Under the pieces are notes generated by a model that saw nothing but the letters and a program-made list of their open reading frames with translations, was not told the origin of the DNA and ran no database searches. 64,000 nucleotides of DNA from Aspergillus flavus (lineage: Eukaryota > Ascomycota > Eurotiomycetes > Eurotiales > Aspergillaceae): contig NC_092409.1 in assembly GCF_009017415.1 (NCBI RefSeq), forward strand, positions 1,550,001 to 1,614,000, written 5' to 3'. Shown piece after piece: positions 33,087 to 44,336 of the stretch; the first letter of the stretch is position 1, and every line of letters starts with the position of its first letter. The position numbers and the translations under genes are program-made.

Positions 33087-34485
33087 ATGTTCCATTCGTC
33101 GGTAAGTTCGGCCTGTTGGCATGTCTATCTCGGCTCTAGTTGGACTATGTCTATTAGACACATGATGTTAACCTTGCGGAACTAACACTGCATTATAGAA
33201 GCCTTATTCGGCTGTATCGGTGCAGATTGAGGTCCTAACTAGTGAACAATATGATGTTGAAGACTCCAGTGGCATCGTTGATCTCATTGAAGCTGTAATG
33301 ATACAGGGCAGTGGCCCGACCGAAGCAAGTCGCGCCCTGCGTAAGAAGCTGTCAGTTATGTGCCCAACCAGTTTCGCATAGGCCCCAGTCCTAACTGGCT
33401 TCTAGTAAATATGGAAACTTGCATCGCCAACTAAGAGCTCTCACTATCCTCGATTTCCTGATTCAAAATGCCGGAGACCGCTTTTTACGGGAATTTGCAG
33501 ACGAGCCTCTACTGGAACGTCTGCGGATCGCTGCTACGGACCCCATTTCTGATCCTCTAGTCAAAGAAAAATGCAAGCAGATCTTCGGACAGTGGGCAGT
33601 ATCCTACAAGAACACACCCGGCATGGAACGTGTGACAGGCCTCTACAGGCAATTACCGAAACGCAAACAGCCGGCCAATCAGGCTAAAGCGAAGGTTCTC
33701 CGGGAGTCTGGCACTTCGGACGAACCTCAAATGGGCCACACCGTGTCCATCTCTGCGGGCAATGGCCCGGCTACAGTCCTAAGTGGCCCTAAGCACAAGC
33801 ATACTTCCAGCAAATCACTCAAGAAGGAAAAGAAAGAGAAGAAAGTTCGCGACAAGACCTTTAACCTCGAAAAGGAGAAGCCAGAAATCTTACAGACACT
33901 CGCCTCTGCATCCGTCGCTAGCACGAATCTCCTAAACGCACTTAAACTGGTCAACCGAGAAACACAACGGGTGAGCGAAGATGCTGAGGTCCTCAACCGG
34001 TTCGAAACGTGCAAGCAGCTCAGGCGTCAGATTCTTCGCTACATCCAACACGTAGAGAGTGAGGAATTTCTAGGCAGTCTCATACATGCTAATGAGGAAC
34101 TCGTTACCGCCCTTATGGCGTTTGAAGTCTTAGACAAAAGCGTGGATTACGATAGTGATAGCGACCAGGATGTACTTGAGTCTGGCTGGAGTCCTGACCG
34201 CGACGACCATGATCTTCAAGAGTCATTCGCGGGGCTTGTTATCAACCCCCCAAGGCCACCACGGCCTTCTCGACCGATGAGCATATCAATCCCCTCGTCG
34301 TCCAAGCACCGCGTGTATAACAGTGATAGCGAGTCCGAAACTGAAGAAGACGATGATGAGGACAATCCATTCGGTGATCGCAATGCCATTCGTACCCCAA
34401 ACAAGGAGATATCCCAACCTACCTGGTGAGCAAATTCGTTCCCTTTTTACCCTCCTCACTAATGTCTTCTAGGAAAGAGGTTTAG
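33087..34485 (+). CDS. LSB5: VHS and GAT domain protein, Lsb5-like
   Basis: Exons 33087-33101, 33199-33350, 33406-34425 and 34473-34485 give 399 residues. A VHS domain spans about residues 15-150 (SSGIVDLIEAVMIQGSGPTE, RQLRALTILDFLIQNAGDRF, DPLVKEKCKQIFGQWA). A Lys-rich linker leads to a GAT-type helical bundle (LLNALKLVNRETQRVSEDA, RQILRYIQHVESEEFLG). The tail is acidic with a DNPFGD motif and ends TWKEV. The last 13 nt exon is needed for this ending; without splicing the frame stops after TW. Yeast Lsb5 binds Las17 and links ubiquitinated cargo, endocytosis and the actin cytoskeleton. Confidence 0.88.
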
Positions 34486-35003
34486 ATCAGACACTGCATG
34501 ACTAAATACCTTTCGTCTTCTTCGTCTTTATTCTTTTCTTCTCTCAAATTCTGCTTGCAGACGTTTGCATTACATTTAACGGAGTTACGTGCCCGATGAT
34601 AATGCTCTATAGGTTGATCACGATCAATGCTGTCTACTAGCCCGGAGTATCATTTATGACAGCTTGTGGTGATGGTTATTATTTTTCTCTTCTCTCTTTC
34701 TTTCTTTTGTATGCTTTGGCATGTACGACTAAGCATTAGGAATTCTATTATACCAATATATACTATTTTCTCAAAACAAAACCCTTCATGGCCATAAATG
34801 TAGAATCGCTACTATAAGGAGGCAATATATCCGAACGGAAATGCTACTAATTAGCCCGCACTCTGACTTCAACATACTAGGCACTATGACTAACCGCCAG
34901 CCCCCTCACTGAGGTGGTTACCGCCTCAAGGGGCCTATTAACGTTCCCGAACACCCATGTGGAATTGACTACAAGGCCAGGTGAATCCCGACCGAGCACT
35001 AGA
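34486..35003. other. Intergenic, upstream of the MFS gene
   Basis: 518 bp, AT-rich in 34640-34800 and with an inverted repeat at 34902-34933, described separately. No gene seen. Confidence 0.5.
34902..34933. repeat. Imperfect inverted repeat upstream of the MFS transporter
   Basis: Two GC-rich arms (CCCCTCACTGAGGTGG and CCGCCTCAAGGGG) pair imperfectly around TTA, about 70-100 bp upstream of the transporter ATG. Could form a hairpin in the 5' leader or be a paired binding site. Confidence 0.4.
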
Positions 35004-36755
35004 ATGTCTTCAACTCAATCTACTTCAAATCTCAGAGCAAATCCTCGAGATGCTCGGGGAACATCAGTGTCGGAGCAAACACCGCTCCTTGCGGAACAAG
35101 GCCTCAATGCGACCCCAGAATTCCAGGAGCGCCAAGACCATCTAGTACAGGAACCCACTACAAAAGAAGTGATCCTAATCTTGGGAAGTGTATGGGTTGG
35201 GGTCTTCCTGGCTGCTTTAGGTATGCTTTGCAGGTCGTACGTGGTCGAGGACGCAGAATAGCTGATTCTACTAGACACGACTGTTGTTGCCACACTAACT
35301 GGTCCTATTTCATCCTCATTCCATTCATTTTCGCTCCTCTCATGGTTGGCAACCGGGTATCTTATTGCTAATGCCGCCTCTCAACCGCTGAGCGGACGGT
35401 TAACTGATATTTTCTCTCGACGTACCGGCCTGATATTCTCCAATGTCTTCTTCGCGGTTGGCAACTTAATATGCGGTTTGGCCAAAAGCGAGGGCGTCAT
35501 TGTGTTAGGCCGTGTTATTGCAGGGATTGGTGGAGGTGGCATCCTTACGATTTCGGTGTTTGTCACCTCCGACTTGGTGCCTCTCAGGAAACGAGGGGTT
35601 TGGCAAGGGTTTGGCAACATCTGCTATGGAGCCGGAGGCGGACTGGGCGGCGTGTTCGGGGGCTGGATCAATGACACGCTGGGATGGCGATGGGCTTTCC
35701 TCATTCAGGTCCCGTTTGTTGTAGTGTCAGGCATCCTCGTTGCGGTCAAGTTGGATCTGCCAGTCAAGGAATCTGGAAAGGCCAAATTAAAGCGAGTTGA
35801 TTTCCTTGGAGCGATCACACTGGTCATCACACTCGTTCTCTTTCTTCTCGGGCTCAATACAGGTGGAAATCAGCTTCCATGGACGCATCCACTGGTTCTC
35901 ACAGCGTTTCCTCTCTCCGCCGTGTTTCTAATGATTTTCATTTACATCGAAGCGAATATCGCGTCGGAGCCTGTCATTCCTGTTCGATTGCTTCTCAACC
36001 GGACTGTCTTTTCTGCTTGCCTTACGAACTGGTTAGTTGTCATGGCAGTGTATGGGCTCATTTTCTACTTGCCACTCTTGTTCCAGGTTCAGGGCTCTTC
36101 AGCGACCGGTGCTGGCATAAAACTGATCCCCCAGGCAGTTGGAACGTCGCTAGGCTCGTTGGGGGCTGGGATACTCATGCGTGCAAGCGGGAGATATAGT
36201 CTGTACAGCATGATATCTGTGTCCCTTCTCATTGTTTCCAACACCCTCATCTGTACTTTGACCCTCAGTTCTCCTTCTTGGCAGCCTTTCATCTACTTCC
36301 TACTCATGGGAATTGCCTATGGCGCCATTCTCACCATCACGCTCGTGGCACTAGTGTCCGCCGTGGATCATGAACACCATGCTGTGGTCACATCGGCGTC
36401 CTATGCTTTTCGCAGTACAGGAAGCACAATAGGTATCACCGTCGCTTCTGCGGTATTCCAGAACATCCTGAAGTCCGGACTTTGGTCACGATTTGGTGAC
36501 CGGGAGGAAGCGAAGAGATTGATTCCACGGATCAGGGACAGTCTTGATGAACTTCGGAAACTCCCAGCAGACTGGAAACCCGGGGTGTTGGCGACTTATA
36601 TGGAGTCCTTACGGGCTGTGTTCCTTACTCTACTTGGACTCACTATCTTAGGGGCTGTGGTCAGTTTGGGTATGCGCGAACACAAATTGCATACGAACCT
36701 GGCACGTGCCGAATCACCGGACGCAGACGCAGACGCAGATACAGACGCAGAATAA
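35004..36755 (+). CDS. MFS transporter of the vacuolar basic amino acid / Fnx1 group
   Basis: Exons 35004-35220 and 35275-36755 (54 nt intron, GTATGC donor, CTAG acceptor) give 565 residues. The cytosolic N-terminus has an acidic di-leucine motif (SEQTPLLAEQ), a vacuolar sorting type signal. The first membrane segment carries the motif DTTVVATLTGPI typical of DHA2/Vba drug:H+ antiporters, followed by LATGYLIANAASQPLSGRLT, GRVIAGIGGGGILTISVF and GWRWAFLIQVPF. About 14 hydrophobic spans are visible. The C-terminus ends in an Asp-Ala repeat (DADADADTDAE). Vba/Fnx1 proteins import basic amino acids into the vacuole; drug export is the main alternative. The precise substrate is not determined. Confidence 0.86.
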
Positions 36756-37841
36756 GGAGGGGTAGTATATATCTGTATAGAGTGGGTCAATTGGGTATCA
36801 CTCTATAGCCTGAGTACGGATAGAGTAACTGCATACTATTTAGAACGGAAGAGAGCTGCTTTATACGTGACTTCTTTTGAGTTATTATTGAAAGGCTAAG
36901 CCTAATTTAAACTATGACCAACTACTTACCACTACTACAATACCCTACCTACTACAAGTATCCCCAGAAAGTCACTTGGTGGTGTCAGACAGACATCATC
37001 CCATCCCATTGAATCTCGGGAACCAATTAGAATCTACCGAGTCAATGGAGAACCTCAGGCCGGCAACATACCGCCTTTCTCCGCCAATCAACTTCGCTGC
37101 CTTGCAAACGCGGCCGCCGTCGGTAGCCGTACTTCGAGTTCGTCAAATGATCGGATTTCATGACACTGTCAGCTCGCTTCCTGGTTCAACCAACTCTCGG
37201 TTTCCGATTTCTAAGGGAAAGGGACGGATTAGGTAGTGGTCTTTATCTCGCGGAATCTAATCCCCCCACTGACATTAACCCTAGTCCTGCCGAGCGGAAG
37301 CCAAATCACATCCTAACTGGTGGCGTTGAGGTCCCATCCGTGCAGAAGGACGTGGCGGCGCCCACTCGAAGAAGCGGAGCATCAAAAGAACAAACTTGAC
37401 GTTCGAGGTTCACGCCCAAGTTCCGTCTTTCAAGCCTTGACCAACTACATAACCACACCGCTTTTCGACTTTTCCTTTGATCAGACCACCATTCCTGTAA
37501 CACGTATCGCACCAAAACCGGACACTTGCATGGATCTTGCGCTACTTTTCGTCGTTGGAGGAGTGGTTGGGCGCAAGTAAAGTGATCCATTCGTATATTA
37601 CACGACGGGTCGACTGGGCGAAACTCTGGTCAACTTTAATGCTCCTTTACCCTTCCAATTTCCTATCGCATTGACCAAGACATTGGTTTTTTCCCCTAAG
37701 CATCACCAATCAAGCCTATATTTTCGGCATACTCCTGCTCTTGACGATACGCACCTCTATCCTCACAACTATCGACTCGACTGATTGAAAAGATCGATAC
37801 AGATACTCCTGAAACCAGTTTACTTGAATTTTATTTCTGCT
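36756..37841. other. Intergenic, upstream of the flavoprotein-ankyrin fusion
   Basis: About 1.1 kb. Open frames at 36976-37236, 37160-37399 and 37320-37580 are overlapping, without domains or codon structure. The last about 200 bp have the CT-rich look of a fungal 5' leader. Confidence 0.5.
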
Positions 37842-39725
37842 ATGACAGTTGACCTCCGAGCAGATCACTCATTCAGTGCTGTCTCAAGTACTGTCGCAAA
37901 CGCTCCGTGGCCAACTGAAATGGAGGTTGATGGAGGCGGGGAAAAAGTAGTTGAGAATAAAGAGCGTTCCGCCATCACATCGCACGAACTGCCGAACAAT
38001 GATGTTGCCTCGCCGGCGCGCCGCCGGAAACGCTTGCTGCTATCTACAGAAAGCGCCTTTGTCGACAATGTGCTCTCGTCCCTCGTTCAACATCCTGACA
38101 TCGAGTTACGACTGATTACGGACGAACCGTCCGCGCTTCTCTCCGGTGCGAACAAGGTTCCCCACTACATGGACACAGTAGATAGTCAGACTTTTGAGAA
38201 GAAAACAGGTGCTCGGAGGTGGCTGAAGGCCAAGGCTGCAGAACTTTGCGAATGGGCGGATATGCTCCTTGTTGCTCCCATAGACGCTGGAACGTTGGGA
38301 TCGATGCTATATGGCCTGACCAACACGTTGACACTTGCGCTTCTCCGCGGTTGGATATCCTCAAAACCTGTCGTCCTAATACCGGGCATGACTGTATCAG
38401 AATGGCACCACCCATTAAATGCTAGACAGCTTCAGGAGGTAGACCAACATTGGCCGTGGGTTAGTGTGATAACACCTGTGTTGATGAAATCCAATAATCC
38501 CGAGGAACTCGTCCAGCTTCCTTGGGGTGGCTTAGTGGAGCTTCATGAAACCATCGAATCAACCCTAGGCTTGTCTTTTTCTCATTCTTCAACGGAATCC
38601 ATTCAGTCATCCGAAGCTTCGAAAGTTTCTTCGGGAGAGCAAGCATCCCTTAGCACGACTGCTACGACTTCACGACACCCCCCTCATCGGTCCGATAAGG
38701 GCGCACGGTCGTTACCAATGGAACTATGGTTGAATATATTCGAGGACCACTTGCGAGATTGGGAGATCGCAAAAGCAGTCGGTATCCCAACGAATCTTTC
38801 TGTTCCTAAGGAATGGCAAAGTCACCTTCTTAAGATGTCGGCCCCTGCCTCCCTCGAATATACAATTCTCCGGGGCTCCTTCGCTGCAATCAAGAAACGT
38901 ATTGATAGCTTGCCACGCTGGAAACCCATCTCCGATCTTGCCTGCCACCTGATCTTCAAATTCTCACGAACCGACATTCTTTCATACCTGACGGAGAACC
39001 ACCTTGATCTTTTATGGACAACTTCTCGCCTCACTAACGTACCATACCGTGCGTCTGCTATTTATGGAAACCCTAACATTCTAACATGGTGGCGTGATGC
39101 CCCCGCACTTCCTACCAAGGAGTACATCGCCGATGCAATGGATGGTGCCTCTCGCGCCGGCTTCGTCAATGTCCTCGAATGGTGGCGTACTTCCGGTCTC
39201 GAACTCCGGTACACTGAGCGAGCCCTCGAGTCAGCCAGCGCGGAAGGCCGTGTGTCCGTTCTAGACTGGTGGAAGAAAGCCTCCGCGAACGCACCCCCAT
39301 CGGACCCCATCCCCCTCAAAGTCGGAAAATCCGTCCTCCTAGCAGCACAATCAGGCCGCACAGCATCCCTCGCCTGGTGGGACGCCTCAGGCATCCCCTA
39401 CAGCCACGCCGAATCAGTTGCCCGCATCGCCAGCACGCACGGCCACGTCCACGTGCTCGACTTCTGGTACCGACTCAAAGGCGCCAAGATGATCTTCGAC
39501 TCGCAGGTCCTTGTCGGGCCGACAAAGAACGGACACGACAACGTTCTCGAATGGTGGCGACAGAGCGGTCTCCGCGTCGAGTTTAAGACGTGCGATATCG
39601 AAGAGGCCCTCGAAGATGCAGACCCCGTGTCCGGTGCTGAAGAAAGAGTTCGGCGGTGGTGGGCTCGCAATGGACTCAACCTTGGCGTGGGGACGAGCGA
39701 ATGGATGAAAACGAAAGTGTTGTGA
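37842..39725 (+). CDS. HFCD flavoprotein-like / F-box-like / ankyrin-like repeat fusion protein
   Basis: Single exon from the first ATG (MTVDLRADHS), 627 residues. Residues about 64-240 match the flavoprotein (PPC decarboxylase/Hal3) fold: RLLLSTESAFVDNVLSS, ELCEWADMLLVAPIDAGTLG, ALLRGWISSKPVVLIPGM, HHPLNARQLQEV. The usual catalytic His, the Asn of the PxSANT motif and the Asn of the PxMN motif are not present. After a Ser/Thr linker comes an F-box-like helix (LPMELWLNIFEDHLRDWEIA). The C-terminal about 250 residues contain six ankyrin-like units with a VLEWWRxSGL pattern. Substrate-adapter or binding role is inferred; no enzyme activity is claimed. Confidence 0.8.
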   Translation: MTVDLRADHSFSAVSSTVANAPWPTEMEVDGGGEKVVENKERSAITSHELPNNDVASPARRRKRLLLSTESAFVDNVLSSLVQHPDIELRLITDEPSALLSGANKVPHYMDTVDSQTFEKKTGARRWLKAKAAELCEWADMLLVAPIDAGTLGSMLYGLTNTLTLALLRGWISSKPVVLIPGMTVSEWHHPLNARQLQEVDQHWPWVSVITPVLMKSNNPEELVQLPWGGLVELHETIESTLGLSFSHSSTESIQSSEASKVSSGEQASLSTTATTSRHPPHRSDKGARSLPMELWLNIFEDHLRDWEIAKAVGIPTNLSVPKEWQSHLLKMSAPASLEYTILRGSFAAIKKRIDSLPRWKPISDLACHLIFKFSRTDILSYLTENHLDLLWTTSRLTNVPYRASAIYGNPNILTWWRDAPALPTKEYIADAMDGASRAGFVNVLEWWRTSGLELRYTERALESASAEGRVSVLDWWKKASANAPPSDPIPLKVGKSVLLAAQSGRTASLAWWDASGIPYSHAESVARIASTHGHVHVLDFWYRLKGAKMIFDSQVLVGPTKNGHDNVLEWWRQSGLRVEFKTCDIEEALEDADPVSGAEERVRRWWARNGLNLGVGTSEWMKTKVL

Positions 39726-40406
39726 TTGTACTTCTTGGGCTTCGCTTCTTCTCCTTCCGTTTGTATAATGACTTGATCGGATTCTTATTGTTAGAAATAC
39801 CCCTTATTTGGCTTTACGGGCTACGGAGCACAACTGGTTACGCACTTGATTATATAGGTATAGCCTACACTTAAAATTGAACCTGTCTATAATGACTGGA
39901 GTTCTCATACTCCGGCCTTATTACCTGCAGAACATACATTGAGTAACCATACATTAAGTACATGCGTAATGCTCTTGTTATCATTGTGTTTAGAGATAAC
40001 AAAGACATGCAGACAACTTTAGAGGTAGGTTCTTTAGGAGATTAACGTCTTTTATGCATGCTATCAGAGTTCAATGTTACGGCCAAATAATGGTACATTA
40101 CATGAACAGACATTCTCTTGCACATTTAGATATGTTACATGTATAGGAAGTGACATATGTTAACACGTCTACATATTTGATTACCGTGAAAAGGCATGTG
40201 AACAGAAGGTAGAAGAGAAAACCTTGCTCTCAATTAATTTGTGAGTGCATGTACTTGTTACGTCCCCGAGACATCTTAGAAATGAAGTCATTGAATTCAA
40301 TGTGAAAATGCTGTAGGAAAGCCCCCGTTATGCTTACTGCCATACACAAGATAGGATCAATAAGACCAAGCAAGGCAATGTATGTTCTTCATGTTCACCA
40401 ATAGGA
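39726..40406. other. Convergent 3' region, no gene seen
   Basis: About 680 bp, AT-rich (many ACATG/ATGTAC repeats between 39930 and 40270), with no supportable gene. Confidence 0.5.
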
Positions 40407-41380
40407 TCAACCTTTAACAATGAAGTCATCCCAGTTACTTCGTTCTGACGAACAGTTTGGACATCCGTAGCTAATGTTCCTGGCAGAGTGTCCCAGCATC
40501 CAGTTAAAGTTACAGTTTGGACACCGGTATTTTTTGACACCGGTATTTCCTGGTGAATGCCGAACCAGGTCGGCTGCAAAGCCCAGAACCTCCTCGAGTA
40601 CCGTCCGAAAATCTTCATTCTCCAGCAACTTCTCAAGATGTTCATGGGAAATGCTCACAAGGATATCGCGAAGACCTCTGTCTCCCTTGTGGGTACGCTG
40701 GTATGCCTCCGAGATGGCTATAGGGTAGTCGTCCATTTCCCAGCATGTCCTGGCAATTGTTTCGAACTTGTCTTTGGCCTTTTGCTTGAGCTGTGGAACC
40801 TCAAATTTGTCGGCAACTTGATATACATTGATATTGAATAGCATGGGTGAAACGCGACCAAGGTCACTACCGCTGCTGTCGTACTCGAATCCGTACATAA
40901 AATGGATCATGGCTTCTACAGCGCGCGGATCATCGCTCTTGAGTTGGATCTTGTTATCAACGGATTCCTATGTCTAGTATTATTCCCCGCTTGCTGAGCG
41001 ATGTGCCCGTAGCTCTTACCGTCCAATTTGCCTTGAACACTCGGGAGAAATACGCAGACTGCCCACAGACAATCAGTCGATGGACTTTGAATTCTTGGTC
41101 CGCTGTGCATATGGTCAGGTCGGAAAAGTCGGACGAGATAAAGAACCTATGCACTCGTTAGCTTGTGGTCACCAAGAGCAAAGGAAAAGACTGACTTCTT
41201 GATACTAGCAGATAAATCACCGACCTCTTGACTAGAACTTTCTTCCTGACAAAGGCTGACCTCCTTCTGTTCACTACTTGCCGACCCTGAAGCCATTTCT
41301 GCTTGTGGATCGGCCGCTTGAGAATCAGCTGGTTGTTGGGCTAACCGAAGCCGTTTCTTTTTGAACCCTTTCTTTGGCAT
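40407..41380 (-). CDS. BTB/POZ domain protein with C-terminal Cys-pair module
   Basis: Coding order exons 41196-41380, 41020-41146 and 40407-40967 give 290 residues. The N-terminus is basic then acidic (MPKKGFKKKRLRLAQQ). The BTB fold is clear: FFISSDFSDLTICTADQEFK, VHRLIVCGQSAYFSRVFKAN, DDPRAVEAMIHFMYGFEYD, VYQVADKFEVPQLKQKAKDK. The C-terminus has two CxxC pairs (YRCPNCNFNW and YGCPNCSSERSNW), a zinc-ribbon-like module. Introns use GTCAGT and GTAAGA donors with CATAG acceptors. Fungal BTB proteins of this kind are numerous; partners are unknown. Zinc binding is inferred. Confidence 0.83.
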
Positions 41381-43382
41381 GGAACCTGAGAAAGAGAAGA
41401 ACAAAACGAGGGGAAATTCTCCGTCTAAGTGAGTATAAGTGGGCGGCGCAGTCAACATGCATTCCAGATTGGATCAAATCATGCTTTATGCAACGAGCCC
41501 GTTCGCTGTAACCACGTCAGCCTTGTGTCTAGGTCCAGCTGGCGAATCGCTGCCTTTCTTACCCCGCCATGCTTGCAGCTATTTGGGTCTACTATGCCCT
41601 TATGTTCTGGACAGAGGAGCCTTTTGGAGCGATACTCATTTTCATTGGAGTGGCGTAGCGCCTGGATGTAGTAGCCATGGGGGAACGTGGAGATTCTGTA
41701 GGTGGAGGGTATGGGGAATGTCGTCTTTCCGCGACGTGTAGGGATAGAAGGATATGATAGGCTCTCGAGGTGCTTTGAGAGTGGTAAGATTCTATTTGGA
41801 TGAATATGAATTGTGAGTTGAAGTGCACTATAGTGATGGTTGTAGTTGGATGGCTGTGCTGTTTAGAAATGAGGATTACGGAGTCGGGTCGAGAGTGAGC
41901 TATTCACCTGCCTTTTTGGGAAGACTCAAGAAAGAACAGGGACTTTTCATATGGCTTACAGGTTACAATCTAGGTGCAAGAATAGGAGCATTAGAGTGGT
42001 GGACAATTGTGAAATATACAATTTGGAATATAGTAAGTAGCAAATCCCTAGTCAATAGTAGTAGACAATAGCTTTCATGAGAGGCTCCACTTCGGAGGTA
42101 CTGTACTAGAAGCAATCTTAGATCCCTCGAAGTTATTTCATCCTCTATGCAACGGCCCCTGGGAATCTACGTGATACTCCTAGGAAAGGAGAGGGATCTA
42201 GTTATGTAAGTTAATGAGCCAATTGAGGAAAAGGAGTAATCTATATCTTAAGTGTTGTGGAGTATCTGGGAGTATTTTAATTGCAGTCTCTATATGGCAA
42301 AACCTCAGGCCATAGGGGTTAATGAATTGGTATTATCCCGTACGGTATACGCACCTCATACAAAGATCGGTAATAAAATGACACCACAATTGTCACAGTA
42401 GGAATGGAATCGAAAACGATCGTGAGCAACCCCTGATATGCAGGATGGAGTGCAGAAAAATCATAGGAAAGTCCCCGACTTCAAGGCAGTACCTTTAGAT
42501 ACCGATCCCCTTAACGGAATTAGTAGCTAAGCTCCTCTCGGGATCCCCACAATTATATAATAAGGACAATGGGCCAACTAAATAAGCGCCGAGACTAGCT
42601 ATACTATTGATCCATATCAACCCAAGGACCAAGGGGGAGTTGTTGTCGCCAATAAATTGGGTATTCTGACATCTCATTTCACAGAGATCCGGTGCTTCAT
42701 TCGACTAAGTGATACAAGGATTCAAGGGACCCCCATCGGACAGGAAATTAATCATTTGAAACAACATGTCTTTGACGAACGTCTGACTCGTAATTTGGCC
42801 GTGTCTCTTTCGGGAGAACGTTGGGCTTGATTAGCTCCAACACAGCCACTCTAAAATAGATGATCGACGGCAGAGAACTGCAGGACTAGAACAATGACCG
42901 TAATTGAAACGGAGGGGTTAAATCGCGAACCGAGTGGGTCGGTCGTGGTCCTCTATCGTGGAGATGATGGAGTCGGCAAATGAAGCAACAGAAAGGAGAA
43001 GCGAACGTCTCCCCCAGTTTTAATCACAGCTGGACCAGACCGAAAGGGAAAAGGGGAGGGAAAAATGAGAGAAAAGGAAAAAGGATCCATTATCACGGAC
43101 TCCCGTGCAGCGTCACGTGGAGGGAGTCCATCACAGTTGCTTTATTAGTTGATTTCCTGACGCTTATTACCACCTCTTATTTCAAAGCTACTTCCCTTCT
43201 CCTCTTCTCTTTTTTTTTTAAAAATCCTTCTCATCATCTTCATCTCCCTCATAATCCTACACCCCTTCCCCTTCCACTGATCCTCTGACTGCCTCGCCAT
43301 TACCGTGCGTACAGTTATACCGTTGTCCGTCTTACTCTATATAACTTTACTATCACCCTATCAACTCATTTGAATCGTCACA
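41381..43382. other. Long intergenic stretch between the BTB gene and the Ala/Pro-rich gene
   Basis: About 2 kb with no supportable gene. A CACGTG box lies at about 43112, and the 43190-43310 segment is CT-rich, a common core-promoter feature of strongly expressed aspergillus genes, just upstream of the next ATG. Frames at 41429-41828 and 42980-43288 have no domain. Confidence 0.5.
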
Positions 43383-43990
43383 ATGGGTGGAGTTCGTAAG
43401 TTTCAAGGAGTACATGCTTTTTAAACATGACATTGTTATTCTAACTGGATCGCAAAGCACCGAACACCTTCAAAAAGATTAAGGAGAGCCTTAAATCTAT
43501 CTTCAAGAGAAAGAAGGGCGATAAGAACAACGCCCAGGCCGCGGAGCAAAAACCAGAAGATGCCGCCGCCGCAGGCGCTGGTGCAGCTACCACCGAAGCA
43601 ACCGCCACCCATGAGGCCCCGGCTGCGGAAACCCAGGGTATGTCATATCGTATAGCCCCTATCACACCGTTTCGTAATAGAAGGCTAATGATACAGATGC
43701 AGCTCCTACAGCAACTGGTCCGGCACAATCGACGCCTGCCATCTCCCCGGGTACCTCGATACCAGAGCAAGGGCAGCACAATGATCATGAAGCACCTGCT
43801 CCGACACCCTTGCCCCAAATCCCGCCCATAGAGACAACGGAATCTGCCGCTCCTGCTGAGACCCCCGCTGCCCAGCCAACTGCCGGCTTGGTTGGTGGAA
43901 CAGCTCCTGCTGAGCCCGCCAAACGTGAGTTTATATGATGTGACACTAGCCAGACCATGCTGACCATCATATACAGCTGAAGCTAAATAA
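43383..43990 (+). CDS. Small basic/Ala-Pro-rich conserved hypothetical protein
   Basis: Not visible as one frame; it emerges by splicing exons 43383-43395, 43458-43637, 43697-43924 and 43977-43990 (donors GTAAGT, GTATGT, GTGAGT; acceptors AAAG, ACAG, ACAG), 144 residues. The protein starts MGGVPNTFKKIKESLKSIFK, an amphipathic basic helix, continues with RKKGDKNNAQ, then is almost entirely Ala, Pro, Thr, Gln and Glu, and ends AEPAKPEAK. A Gly at position 2 could be myristoylated. The basic helix may bind membranes. Every junction is canonical and keeps frame. Function unknown. Confidence 0.75.
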
Positions 43991-44336
43991 GCCCCTCGTT
44001 CTTCAATTCTGTTTCAGTCTTGTTCCGTTTCGCCTCTCATACCCCAGCATTATTTGTGTTTTTGGTCCTGTACCCATGCTTGTCGGCCGTGCCACTCGTA
44101 TAATACCCCCGGTTTCTTCCTCAGATCATGGTTTCACTGAAGAATGTTTGTAATACAGGCCATGCGCCAATCATTATTATCCTTCGTGTTAATTTTTGAA
44201 CCGAACTGCGGCTTCATGGTGACTTAGTGTTAAATGGAACAAATAAAACCATTCGTCTCATGTTCAACGCTGGACTCAGAAAAGGGTATTTTGAGCTAGA
44301 GCAAAGGCCACTAGGAAGCACATCGCTGGGAATACA
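43991..44336. other. Convergent 3' region, no gene seen
   Basis: About 350 bp of 3' UTR-type sequence between convergent genes. Confidence 0.5.

Noticed and set aside
39062..39679. Long minus-strand frames opposite the flavoprotein-ankyrin gene
   Set aside because: GC-rich third codon positions of the real plus-strand gene create antisense frames.
41429..41828. Small frames upstream of the BTB gene
   Set aside because: Overlapping on both strands with no conserved motif; taken as intergenic.
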